A stretch of DNA of 35,250 bases, taken from the NCBI GenBank assembly GCA_016296235.1, contig JAEDJR010000003.1:1-35250 (forward strand), written 5' to 3'. The number at the start of each line of letters is the position of its first letter. The first letter of the stretch is position 1. A program made the position numbers and the translations under genes. The notes beneath the pieces were generated by a model that saw only the letters and a list, made by a program, of their open reading frames with translations, made no database searches and had not been told where the DNA came from. This document shows, one piece after another, positions 22,783-30,360 of this stretch. This DNA is from Oscillospiraceae bacterium. GTDB lineage: Bacteria > Bacillota > Clostridia > Oscillospirales > Oscillospiraceae.

Positions 22783-24654
22783 TCAATCAAACTTTCTGTC
22801 GTACAGAAGGGCCGCAATCAGAACCACAAAGCAGGAGCCGCAGTTGTGCACCAGGGCGCCGGTGGTAGGATTCAGCCAGCCGTTGAGCGATGCAATAATC
22901 GCGAAGAAGTTGATGGCAAGAGACAGGGTAATGCTGAACTTGATGGTCTTGACCGTGCCGTTGGACAGGCGCTTGAGATACGGAAGCTTCTCGATGTTGT
23001 CGCTCATCAGGACGATATCGGCAGCTTCCACGGCGATGTCGCTGCCAAGGCCGCCCATGGCGACGCCGACAGACGCGGTCTTCAGGGCGGGGGCATCGTT
23101 GACGCCGTCGCCAATCATGCACAGGGTCTTGCCCTCATTTTGCAGGGCAACCAGATTGGAAACCTTCTCCTCCGGCAGCAGGTCTGCCCGGACATTGGCA
23201 ATGCCCACCTGCTTGGCAAAATAGTCCGCCGTACGCTGGTTGTCGCCGGTCAGCAGAACCGCATTGGTGCCGGTCTTGTGCAGCTCCTCCACCATCTGCT
23301 TGGCGTCCGGCCGCAGGACATCGGACATGGCCACGACGCCGGCGCACTTACCGTTGACTGTCGCCACCACAGAAGCCTTGCCCTGGCTCCGCAGCTCGTC
23401 CAGCTTCTCCATCACATTCTGAGGAATATCCATTCCCTGTCCGCGCAGGTACTTTTCGCTTCCCACGTGCATCTGTCTGCCGGAGACCTTGGCGCAGATG
23501 CCCTTGCCGGCTTCCATCCGGAAGTCCTCAACGGGAACCAGCTCCAGGTTCTTCTGCTGGGCGTGCGCCACAATCGCCTTGCCCAAAGGATGCTCGCTGA
23601 GAGACTCCGCGGAAGCAACCTGCCGCAGCAGCGTATCGGCATCCAGGGTCTCGTCAAAGGAGATCACATCGCTGACTTCCAGACGGCCAAAGGTCAGGGT
23701 TCCGGTCTTGTCGAAGGCAATGGTGTCCACCTTGCCCATGTTTTCCAGGGCTTCGCCGGACTTGATGATAACGCCGTGCTTGGTTGCCTGGCCGATGGCG
23801 GCCATGATGGCGGTCGGCGTTGCCAGCACCAGTGCACAGGGGCAGAACACAACCAGAATGGTGACGGCACGGACAATATCGCGGGTGAAAACAAAGGCCA
23901 GAACGGCAAGCATCAAAGCCACAGGCACCAGCCAGGATGCCCAGCGGTCCGCAATGCGTTCCATGGGCGCTTTCTTGGCCTCGGCCTCCTGGGTCAGCCG
24001 GATCAGCTTCTGCAGGGTGCTGTCCTGCCCGACCTTGGTGGCCCGGATATCCACCACGCCGAACCGGTTGGTGGTGCCGCAGAATACGCTGTCGCCCACT
24101 TCCTTGTCCACCGGCAGGGACTCGCCGGTGATCACAGCCTGATCCACGGAGGTTGTGCCGCTGACGATCTCACCGTCAACCGGAATGCTCTCGCCGGGCA
24201 GGATGCGGAGAATGTCTCCCGCGTCAATTTCATCCGCAGGAATCATTTCTTCCTTGCCGTCCCGGATTCTGCGTCCCTGGGTGGGCGTCAGGCTGACCAG
24301 CTTCTTCAGGCCCTTTTTGGCCCGCTCTGTGGTCTTTTCTTCCAGAATGGCGCCGATGGCCATAATGAACGCCACTTCACCGGCGGCAAACAGGTCATCG
24401 ATCAGGATGGCGGCTACCATTGCAATGGTAATCAGCAGGCAGGAGTTGATCTTGCGGATGCCCGGCAGGTTGAAGATGCGCCAGAAGGCCAGATAGGCCA
24501 ACGGAATACCGCTGATAAGCACGGACGCCCAGGCGGGGTCAACCGGCAGCTTCAGCTCGAATACATAGGTGCACAGCAGGCTGAGTACCAGAAAAACACC
24601 GGATACGATGGTCATTTTCGTGCCCGCCAAAAAGTCGGTAATTTTTTTAAGCAT
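22783..24654 (-). CDS. P1B-type heavy-metal ATPase without N-terminal metal-binding domain
   Basis: 623 residues. Exports or moves a transition metal across the membrane with ATP. TGES (176-179, actuator), CPC (271-273, transmembrane metal site), DKTGT (Asp315 phosphorylated), an SEHPLG nucleotide-domain motif and GDGVND are all present. The C-terminal helix carries LVHNCGSCFVV, with an extra His/Cys pair that may be part of the metal site. No HMA ferredoxin-like domain or Cys/His-rich N-terminus: the protein goes almost directly into the first helices. Start 24654 has GGAGG 8 nt upstream, better than ATG 24678. The CPC motif fits Zn/Cd/Pb or Cu transport; the ion cannot be decided. Divergent from a TetR gene that probably represses it. 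Confidence 0.93.
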   Translation of the reverse strand: MLKKITDFLAGTKMTIVSGVFLVLSLLCTYVFELKLPVDPAWASVLISGIPLAYLAFWRIFNLPGIRKINSCLLITIAMVAAILIDDLFAAGEVAFIMAIGAILEEKTTERAKKGLKKLVSLTPTQGRRIRDGKEEMIPADEIDAGDILRILPGESIPVDGEIVSGTTSVDQAVITGESLPVDKEVGDSVFCGTTNRFGVVDIRATKVGQDSTLQKLIRLTQEAEAKKAPMERIADRWASWLVPVALMLAVLAFVFTRDIVRAVTILVVFCPCALVLATPTAIMAAIGQATKHGVIIKSGEALENMGKVDTIAFDKTGTLTFGRLEVSDVISFDETLDADTLLRQVASAESLSEHPLGKAIVAHAQQKNLELVPVEDFRMEAGKGICAKVSGRQMHVGSEKYLRGQGMDIPQNVMEKLDELRSQGKASVVATVNGKCAGVVAMSDVLRPDAKQMVEELHKTGTNAVLLTGDNQRTADYFAKQVGIANVRADLLPEEKVSNLVALQNEGKTLCMIGDGVNDAPALKTASVGVAMGGLGSDIAVEAADIVLMSDNIEKLPYLKRLSNGTVKTIKFSITLSLAINFFAIIASLNGWLNPTTGALVHNCGSCFVVLIAALLYDRKFD

Positions 24655-24716
24655 TGCCTTTTCCTCCAAAAGACTCATTTTCCGGCAGCGCCGGTCCCGC
24701 AGGTTCCGGCTTCCCC

Positions 24717-24745
24717 TTGCTTTTCCTCCGGAAATGCGGTATAAT
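24717..24745 (+). promoter_or_regulatory. Promoter of the second tetR gene
   Basis: TTGCTT (24717-24722), 17-nt spacer, TATAAT (24740-24745). The predicted start point lies at the edge of the operator at 24756, so a bound repressor would block it. Confidence 0.65.
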
Positions 24746-24755
24746 CTATTCGCTG

Positions 24756-24772
24756 CCAAACATATTGTTTGG
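24756..24772. promoter_or_regulatory. TetR-type operator, 17-bp inverted repeat
   Basis: CCAAACA-TAT-TGTTTGG, perfect 7-bp arms around 3 bp, extending outward with T/A at one base removed on each side. It sits between the -10 elements of two opposed promoters, each of which would start transcription across it. The location between a TetR gene and its divergent ATPase neighbour makes it the likely site for that TetR; binding itself is inferred. Confidence 0.75.
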
Positions 24773-24776
24773 TATC

Positions 24777-24805
24777 ATTATAGAATTCCCCTCCTCCCTG
24801 TGCAA
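24777..24805 (-). promoter_or_regulatory. Promoter of the metal ATPase gene
   Basis: Minus-strand TTGCAC (24805-24800), 17-nt spacer, TATAAT (24782-24777). Transcription would begin within the operator and run left to the ATPase start at 24654. Confidence 0.65.
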
Positions 24806-24869
24806 TGGATAATTGTTTCTCTTTGTGCGTTTCAGAACAAAACCTCAAAATTATACAGGAGTTGACAAA

Positions 24870-25457
24870 ATGGACAGACGACAAAAAAAGACCAGGGACG
24901 CGATCTTCACAGCCTTCAGCGAGCTGCTGTCGCAAAAAAGCTACAGCAAGATCACCGTTCAGGACATCATCGACGCCGCCAATGTCGGCCGCACGACCTT
25001 TTACGCCCATTTTGAAACCAAGGACGACCTGCTGCGGGAAATGTGCACCGATATCTTCGACCACGTCATCTCGGACACGCTGAAAATCGAGCGCTCCCAC
25101 GACTTTTCCCTGGGCAAAGGCGCACCCATGGAGATTGTGACCCACATCCTCTACCATCTGCGTGACAACCGGAAGAACATCATCGGCGTACTTTCCTGCG
25201 AAAGCGGCGAGCTGTTCATGTCGTATTTCAAGGGGTATTTCAGAGACCTGCTGGAAACCTGGCTTCAGGATGAGGAGGGCATTCCGCAGGTTCCCCGGGA
25301 TTTCCTTCTGAATCACATCACAGGCAGCTTTGTCAATATGATCCAGTGGTGGATCAAAAACAACCTCTCCCAGTCTCCGGAGGACCTGACCGGTTATTTT
25401 GAAGCCGTCATCGGCCCCCTGCTGCTGACCAACGGCAAGGAAACAGGAAAGGCGTGA
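24870..25457 (+). CDS. TetR/AcrR family regulator next to metal ATPase
   Basis: 195 residues. N-terminal TetR helix-turn-helix (residues about 8-55) with recognition segment AANVGRTTFYAHFETKDDLL (about 34-53); the rest is an all-helical ligand domain (TetR_C_8-like) with a conserved-looking cysteine in GVLSCESGELF. CAGGAG lies 8 nt before ATG 24870. It most likely represses itself and the divergent ATPase gene at the shared operator. Most metal-export ATPases are controlled by MerR or ArsR proteins, so a TetR here is less usual. The inducer is unknown; only one Cys is visible in the ligand domain, giving no clear metal site. Confidence 0.88.
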   Translation: MDRRQKKTRDAIFTAFSELLSQKSYSKITVQDIIDAANVGRTTFYAHFETKDDLLREMCTDIFDHVISDTLKIERSHDFSLGKGAPMEIVTHILYHLRDNRKNIIGVLSCESGELFMSYFKGYFRDLLETWLQDEEGIPQVPRDFLLNHITGSFVNMIQWWIKNNLSQSPEDLTGYFEAVIGPLLLTNGKETGKA

Positions 25458-25478
25458 CCGCGAAGGTCACGCCTTTGT
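25449..25478. terminator. Bidirectional terminator between tetR and dapH
   Basis: AAGGCGTGACC (25449-25459) and GGTCACGCCTT (25465-25475), loop GCGAA, short T-run TTTGT. The tetR stop codon lies in the left arm. On the other strand it is followed by TTTCCTGTTT and can end the dap transcript. Confidence 0.8.
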
Positions 25479-25500
25479 CCATATCTTCCATTCAATTGTT

Positions 25501-26196
25501 TTACAGCTGCCGCAGAGCGTCCAGCAATTCCGTCTTGCCGTTGGTTCCCTCGTCCTTCATCTTGATGACCCGGGCCGGTACACCGGCCACCACGGCGTTG
25601 TCCGGCACGTCGTGAATCACCACGGAGCCGGCGGCCACCACGGCGTTTTTGCCCACATGGACACCCTCGATGACCACGGCGTTGGCGCCCATGAACACGT
25701 TGTCCTCCACAATCACCGGCGTGGCGCTGGCGGGCTCCACGACACCGGCCAGAACCGTACCGGCGCCGATGTGGCAGTGGGCGCCCACGGTGGCCCGGCC
25801 GCCCAGGACGGCGCCCATGTCGATCATGGTACCTTCGCCCACCACGGCGCCGATGTTCAGAATCGCGCCCATCATAATCACGGCGTTTTTGCCGATGGTC
25901 ACCTGTTCGCGGATGATGGCGCCGGGCTCAATCCGGGCCGGGATCTCCTTGAGATCCAGCAGCGGAATGGCGCTGTTGCGGCAGTCGTTCTCCACCACCA
26001 TGTCCTCGATGTTCTCCCGGTTGGCCTCCAGAATGGGGGCCAGCTCCTTCCAGTCGCCAAAGACAATCTTGTCCCCAGCGCCAAAGACCTGGGCAGAGCC
26101 GAAGTCAATGGGCGATTTTTCCTTGATATAGACCTTCACGGGGGTTTTCTTCTCCGCCGTGGCAATGTATTGGATGATTTCCTGTGCGTTCATCAT
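25501..26196 (-). CDS. dapH: Tetrahydrodipicolinate N-acetyltransferase
   Basis: 231 residues. Acetylates 2,3,4,5-tetrahydrodipicolinate with acetyl-CoA, the first committed step of the acetylase branch to diaminopimelate and lysine. An alpha/beta N-terminal domain (1-85) precedes a left-handed beta helix of hexapeptide repeats (about 90-200; for example IGKNAVIMMGAILNIGAVVG), and the final VIHDVPDNAVVAGVPARVIK is typical. ATG 26196 has GGAGG 9 nt upstream; a second ATG at 26193 is possible. Overlap-free, 1 nt after the dapB stop. Last gene of dapA-dapB-dapH. Confidence 0.94.
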   Translation of the reverse strand: MMNAQEIIQYIATAEKKTPVKVYIKEKSPIDFGSAQVFGAGDKIVFGDWKELAPILEANRENIEDMVVENDCRNSAIPLLDLKEIPARIEPGAIIREQVTIGKNAVIMMGAILNIGAVVGEGTMIDMGAVLGGRATVGAHCHIGAGTVLAGVVEPASATPVIVEDNVFMGANAVVIEGVHVGKNAVVAAGSVVIHDVPDNAVVAGVPARVIKMKDEGTNGKTELLDALRQL

Positions 26197-26197
26197 G

Positions 26198-26944
26198 TCA
26201 GCGTTCCTCCAGCATGGTTTCCATGTTGTACAGTCCGGCAGGCTGCCCTGCCAGGTATTCCGCAGCGGCCATGGCGCCTTCGGCAAAGAGCATCCGGTCA
26301 TGGGCCTCGTGCTTCAGGGTGATGGTCTGGGTTCCGGTGTTCACCAGCACCTCGTGGATGCCCACCACATTTCCCAGGCGCAGGGAGTGGATGCCGATTT
26401 CCTCCCCGGTGCGCTTGCCGCCTTCCGGACGGCCAATGTTATAGGTGGCATCCGGACGGACGGATTTGATGCCGTCGGCCAGCATCAGGGCCGTTCCGCT
26501 GGGAACGTCCAGCTTCTGGTCGTGGTGGATCTCCACAATCTCAATCTCCGCCTGGGGGAAGGCCCGGGCAGCCTGCTTTGCCATCTGTACCAGCAGCGCC
26601 ACACCCACGGACATGTTGCCGGATTGGAACACCGGAATCTGTTCGGCCGCCCGGGCGATCAGGGCTTTTTCCTCCGTGGTGTGGCCCGTGGTGCCGATGA
26701 CCACCGGCAGCTTGCGGGTCTGGGCATACTCCAGCAGCGCCCCCACGGCAGTGTGATGGGAAAAATCGATGATGAGATCCGCAGGCCCGGTATATTCAGA
26801 GATCCGGCAGAATTCCCGGCGCTCCGGGTTCGTTTCCAGTTCCGGACTGACCGCAGCGGCCAGGGTATGGGCCGGGCTCCTGCCAATGAGCTTCAGCAGG
26901 TTCAGACCCATGCGGCCTGTGGCTCCATGTATCAGGATTTCCAT
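26198..26944 (-). CDS. dapB: 4-hydroxy-tetrahydrodipicolinate reductase
   Basis: 248 residues. Reduces the DapA product with NAD(P)H to tetrahydrodipicolinate. The Rossmann start MEILIHGATGRMG (glycine motif 7-13) and the substrate loop with E-I-H-H-D-Q-K-L-D-V-P-S-G-T-A (about 134-148) hold the catalytic His and Lys. ATG 26944 has GAGGA 7 nt upstream; longer frames start inside dapA. Ten nt after the dapA stop. Confidence 0.96.
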   Translation of the reverse strand: MEILIHGATGRMGLNLLKLIGRSPAHTLAAAVSPELETNPERREFCRISEYTGPADLIIDFSHHTAVGALLEYAQTRKLPVVIGTTGHTTEEKALIARAAEQIPVFQSGNMSVGVALLVQMAKQAARAFPQAEIEIVEIHHDQKLDVPSGTALMLADGIKSVRPDATYNIGRPEGGKRTGEEIGIHSLRLGNVVGIHEVLVNTGTQTITLKHEAHDRMLFAEGAMAAAEYLAGQPAGLYNMETMLEER

Positions 26945-26954
26945 GGCCGCATCC

Positions 26955-27845
26955 TCATACGCGGACGCCGTGACGGCGCATGGCGGCCAGCAGCGTCTGG
27001 AAGTGGGCATCCTCCATGGGCGTCAGGGGCAGGCGCAGATAGTTCTCGCAGAAGCCCATGGCGGCCATGGCAGCCTTTGCAGGGATGGGATTGACCTCGC
27101 AGAACAAAGCCTGGATCAGATCCAGCAGCTCGCACTGCATCCGGGCTGCGCCGGCCACGTCGCCGGCAAAAAACCGGTCGCAGAGCTCCACGGTCTGCCG
27201 GGGCAGGACATTGGACAAAACGGAAATCACGCCCTGGCCGCCCATGGACAGAATGGGGACAATCTGATCGTCGTTGCCGGAATACACATCCAGCTGGTCG
27301 CCCACCAGGGCCATGGTTTCCACCACGGCGGAGATGTTGCCGTTGGCCTCCTTGATGGCGGCGATGTTGGGATGCTCCGCCAGCTTGGCATAGGTGGCAG
27401 GCTGGATGCCGCAGCCGGTCCGGGAGGGCACGTTATAGAGAATGATGGGCTTGGTGGAAGCGTCGGCGATGGCGTTGTACATGGCCACCAGGCCGTTCTG
27501 GGTGGCCTTGTTGTAATAAGGCGTCACCACCAGGCAGGCGTCGGCACCGGCCTGGCAGGCAAACCGGGTCAGATCGATGGCGTAGGCCGTGTCGTTGGAG
27601 CCGGTACCGGCAATGACCGGCACCCGGCCGTTGACCCGCTCCACCGCGTAGGCAATGGCAGCCCGGTGCTCCTCGTCCGTCAGGGTGGAGGCTTCACCGG
27701 AGGTGCCGCAGATGACCAGGGCGTTGATGCCCTCCTCCACCTGCCAGTCAATCAGGCGGCCCAGCTGATCGTAATTGACGCCGTTTTCGTCCAGGGGTGT
27801 GACCAGCGCCGTGGCGGCGCCGCGGAAAATGGTTTCGTTCTTCAT
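26955..27845 (-). CDS. dapA: 4-hydroxy-tetrahydrodipicolinate synthase
   Basis: 296 residues, TIM barrel. Condenses pyruvate and aspartate semialdehyde, first step specific to lysine. GTSGE (47-51), Tyr137 in YNVPSRTG, and Schiff-base Lys165 in AIKEANG are all in place. AGGAGGG lies 7 nt before ATG 27845. First gene after a lysine riboswitch and its terminator. Confidence 0.97.
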   Translation of the reverse strand: MKNETIFRGAATALVTPLDENGVNYDQLGRLIDWQVEEGINALVICGTSGEASTLTDEEHRAAIAYAVERVNGRVPVIAGTGSNDTAYAIDLTRFACQAGADACLVVTPYYNKATQNGLVAMYNAIADASTKPIILYNVPSRTGCGIQPATYAKLAEHPNIAAIKEANGNISAVVETMALVGDQLDVYSGNDDQIVPILSMGGQGVISVLSNVLPRQTVELCDRFFAGDVAGAARMQCELLDLIQALFCEVNPIPAKAAMAAMGFCENYLRLPLTPMEDAHFQTLLAAMRRHGVRV

Positions 27846-27868
27846 CGTAATACCCTCCTGCATACATA

Positions 27869-27898
27869 AGAAAAAGCAGCTAACCTGCGGTCAGCTGC
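27869..27898 (-). terminator. Riboswitch-controlled terminator before dapA
   Basis: Minus-strand GCAGCT-GACC-GCA-GGTT-AGCTGC (27898-27876), followed by TTTTTCTT. The upstream AACCTGC (27916-27910) can pair with GCAGGTT (27888-27882) inside it and so form the antiterminator when lysine is scarce. Confidence 0.9.
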
Positions 27899-27945
27899 AG
27901 CCATCGATTGCAGGTTCCGGCGCACTGCGCCGCATCCCCGCATTC

Positions 27946-28113
27946 CAGACAGTAGCTCTCCGCATTCGCGACAGTCGGACAGATCTTCTCTGCCCGCCCA
28001 GAGCCGCCTTCCACCTCGGCGCTCTTCGGCGGTGGTGCCTTTCCCCTGCGGCCCAGGCCTGTGAAGCCCTCCCGCCGCCGGTTACTCATCAACACCGCGC
28101 CTCTACTCTCTCA
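27946..28113 (-). promoter_or_regulatory. Lysine riboswitch (L box) aptamer
   Basis: Reading the minus strand, the conserved blocks appear in order: GTAGAGGCGCGG, GAGTAACCGG, GGGGAAAGGC, CCGCCGAAG, CTGGGC, CGACTGTCGC and GGAGAGCTACTGTC. They match the lysC leader of Bacillus block by block. P1 pairs AGTAG with CTACT. It switches off the dapA-dapB-dapH operon through the terminator just downstream when lysine is bound. A 71-codon open frame across it is a by-product of the GC-rich RNA. The 371-bp gene-free stretch 27846-28216 is fully explained by this riboswitch, its promoter and the terminator of the next operon. Confidence 0.93.
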
Positions 28114-28125
28114 ATAATTGCAAAA

Positions 28126-28154
28126 ATGATATCATCATTCTTTCCAATTGTCAA
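28126..28154 (-). promoter_or_regulatory. dap operon promoter
   Basis: Minus-strand TTGACA (28154-28149), 17-nt spacer, TATCAT (28131-28126), immediately upstream of the lysine riboswitch. Confidence 0.85.
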
Positions 28155-28168
28155 CACTTTTCCTTTTC

Positions 28169-28206
28169 AAAAAATCGGAACCCACCGCGAAAATGCGGCG
28201 GGTTCC
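28169..28206 (-). terminator. Terminator of the BMP transporter operon
   Basis: Arms 28195-28206 and 28177-28188 (GGAACCCGCCGC with GCGGTGGGTTCC, one G-U) with a 6-nt loop, then G-A and TTTTTT (28174-28169) on the minus strand, right after the last permease gene. Confidence 0.92.
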
Positions 28207-28216
28207 GAAAAGTTTT

Positions 28217-29251
28217 TCAGCGTTCTTCGCGGAAGTAGGGCAGGCCCAACGAGGCAGGCGGTTGATTCTCCCGTTTTTTCCGCATACTGACCAGAATCAA
28301 GACCAGAATCGTGGCCAGATAGGGCAGCATTTTGAACAGCTCCTGGGAGCTTCTGGTCAAATTCAGAATCTGCAGCGCGTCCTGATCCAGGTGCAGGGCG
28401 CCGATGAGCCAGGCCCGAACCTGCGGCACATAGAGATACAGCCAGGTCAGGAAGCCGAACAGGTAGGAGCCCCAGATGGCGTTGAGGCTGCGCCACACAG
28501 CGAAGATGACCAGGGCTACGGCCAGCCAACCCAGGGCCTCGATGGTGCCTTCGCTGGCCCAGGTGCCCTTGATATAGTCCATGGTGTAGTAAAGGCCGCC
28601 CAGACCGGAGATACCGGCGCCGATGCAGGTCGCCAGGTACTTATACCGGGTGACGTTGATGCCGGCGGCATCAGCCGTGGCAGGATTCTCGCCCACCGCC
28701 CGCAGGTTCAGACCCATGCGGGTTTTGGTGAAGAAGAAATGCATCAGAATAGCCAGAACGATCGCCAGATATACCATGAAGCCATGGTTCAGGAACACCT
28801 GTCCGAACCAGCCCAGCTTTCCGGCCACGGGGAGACTGGCGCGGTAAGCCGCCGAGGTGGTAGCCACGGAGATCTGGCCCACGCCGCCGGCCAGGGTATT
28901 CAGGGCGCCGCCGAAGAAGTTGGCCACGCCGCCGCCGAAGATCGTCAGGGTCAGGCCGGTAACGTTCTGGTTGGCCCGGAGGGTAATGGTCAGGAAGCTG
29001 TAGATCAGACCGCCCAGGGCCGCCGCCAGGAATGCACAGACAAAGCTGATCAGCAGGCAGACCGCCGGGATGGGATTGGGCGTGGAGAGCTCATAGGCAA
29101 AGGCGCTGGCCAGGCCGGCAATGCCGCCCAGATACATGACGCCGGGCACGCCCAGGTTCAGGTTGCCGGATTTCTCCGTCAGAATCTCGCCCAGGGCGCC
29201 GTAGAGAATGACTGTGCCGAAGACGATGGCGGAAATAAACAGATTGATCAT
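28217..29251 (-). CDS. BMP-type ABC transporter permease (NupQ/YufQ-like)
   Basis: 344-residue permease of the BPD_transp_2 family (nucleoside, ribose and branched-chain amino acid type). The opening with LTEKSGNLNLGVPGVMYLGG, the TLTIFGGGVANFFGG stretch and the loop LRAVGENPATADAAGINV that docks the ATPase are typical of NupQ. About ten hydrophobic helices. Its ATG overlaps the previous stop by four nt (ATGA). Works with the upstream permease, the double ATPase and the BMP lipoprotein. Substrate in the family: mainly purine nucleosides; here possibly something else, given the cobalamin riboswitch. Confidence 0.93.
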   Translation of the reverse strand: MINLFISAIVFGTVILYGALGEILTEKSGNLNLGVPGVMYLGGIAGLASAFAYELSTPNPIPAVCLLISFVCAFLAAALGGLIYSFLTITLRANQNVTGLTLTIFGGGVANFFGGALNTLAGGVGQISVATTSAAYRASLPVAGKLGWFGQVFLNHGFMVYLAIVLAILMHFFFTKTRMGLNLRAVGENPATADAAGINVTRYKYLATCIGAGISGLGGLYYTMDYIKGTWASEGTIEALGWLAVALVIFAVWRSLNAIWGSYLFGFLTWLYLYVPQVRAWLIGALHLDQDALQILNLTRSSQELFKMLPYLATILVLILVSMRKKRENQPPASLGLPYFREER

Positions 29252-30360
29252 TTGCTGCCGGCCTCCTTCCGCTTATGGAAAATCACCCGATAATTGATGA
29301 AGAACTCACTGGCAATGATGCAGAACAGGATGATGCCGGTAATGACATTGGACGCGAAGTCATTGAGCTTGAACTGGGAGGCAATCTCAATGGCGCCCTT
29401 CTGCAGGAACACCAGCAGGAACGAAATCAGCAGCATGACAAACGTATTAAACTTTGCCAGCCAGGCCACAATAATGGCCGTGAAGCCGCGGCCGCCGGCC
29501 GTGGAGGTGGAAATGGTGTGGCTGGCGCCGGACACGGCGATGAAACCGGCCAGGCCGCAGATGGCGCCGGAGATGGCCATGGTGCGGATAAACACCCGGG
29601 AAGGCTTGATACCGGCATAGCGGGCCGTGCGCTCGCTCTCGCCCAGAACCGCAATCTCATAGCCTTGCTTGGAATACTTCAGATACAGGAACATGCCGAT
29701 GGTCAGCGCCATGACAATGATGACGTTCAGGCCGAAATCCAGGCCGAACACCCTCGGGAACCAGCCGGCCTTGGTCTGGGGGTTGATCTGGCCCACGGTG
29801 TTGGAGCCGAAGGGATTTTCCCACAGGGCCACGCAGTAGGACGTAATCTGAATGGCAACGTAGTTCATCATCAGGGTGAACAGCGTTTCGTTGGTGCCCC
29901 AGCGGGCCTTGAACACTGCCGGGATCACGCCCCAGACGGCACCGGCCACGATGCTGGCCAGGGCCATGACCAGAAGCATCATGGGTGTGGACATGCCGGT
30001 CTGGCCCAGATAAATCATCAGGCCCGCCGTGGCGACGCCGCCCACCAGAATCTGGCCTTCGGCGCCCACGTTCCAGAACTTCATCTTGAATGCCGGCGCC
30101 AGACCCACGCCGATGCAAAGGAGCATCATGGTGTCGCGGACGGTGATCCAGACCCGGCGCTTGGTGCCCAGAGCGCCTTCGAACATGGCGGCATAGACCT
30201 TCAGGGGATTGAGCTTGGTCACAGCATAGATAAACAGACCGCTGAGAAGCATGGCGATCAAAACGGAAATCAAGCGGATGAGCCAATTCTTCCAGACGGC
30301 GATTCCGTCGCGCTTGGCAATACGGATCAGCGGCTCACGGTGCACATTGGGCGTACTCAT
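29248..30360 (-). CDS. BMP-type ABC transporter permease (NupP/YufP-like)
   Basis: 370-residue permease, partner of the NupQ-like protein. A soluble N-terminal segment of about 25 residues is followed by helices; FKMKFWNVGAEGQILVGG (about 88-105) and the docking loop AVLGESERTARYAGIKPSRV are characteristic. ATG 30360 overlaps the ATPase stop by four nt (ATGA), with AGGAGG 10 nt upstream inside the ATPase gene. A longer frame would start deep within the ATPase gene and is rejected. Confidence 0.93.
   Translation of the reverse strand: MSTPNVHREPLIRIAKRDGIAVWKNWLIRLISVLIAMLLSGLFIYAVTKLNPLKVYAAMFEGALGTKRRVWITVRDTMMLLCIGVGLAPAFKMKFWNVGAEGQILVGGVATAGLMIYLGQTGMSTPMMLLVMALASIVAGAVWGVIPAVFKARWGTNETLFTLMMNYVAIQITSYCVALWENPFGSNTVGQINPQTKAGWFPRVFGLDFGLNVIIVMALTIGMFLYLKYSKQGYEIAVLGESERTARYAGIKPSRVFIRTMAISGAICGLAGFIAVSGASHTISTSTAGGRGFTAIIVAWLAKFNTFVMLLISFLLVFLQKGAIEIASQFKLNDFASNVITGIILFCIIASEFFINYRVIFHKRKEAGSK

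Noticed and set aside
22726..24744. 672-codon rightward open frame
   Set aside because: Antisense of the P-type ATPase, which has every family motif.
27880..28095. 71-codon leftward frame before dapA
   Set aside because: Coincides with the lysine riboswitch and its terminator; no ribosome site.
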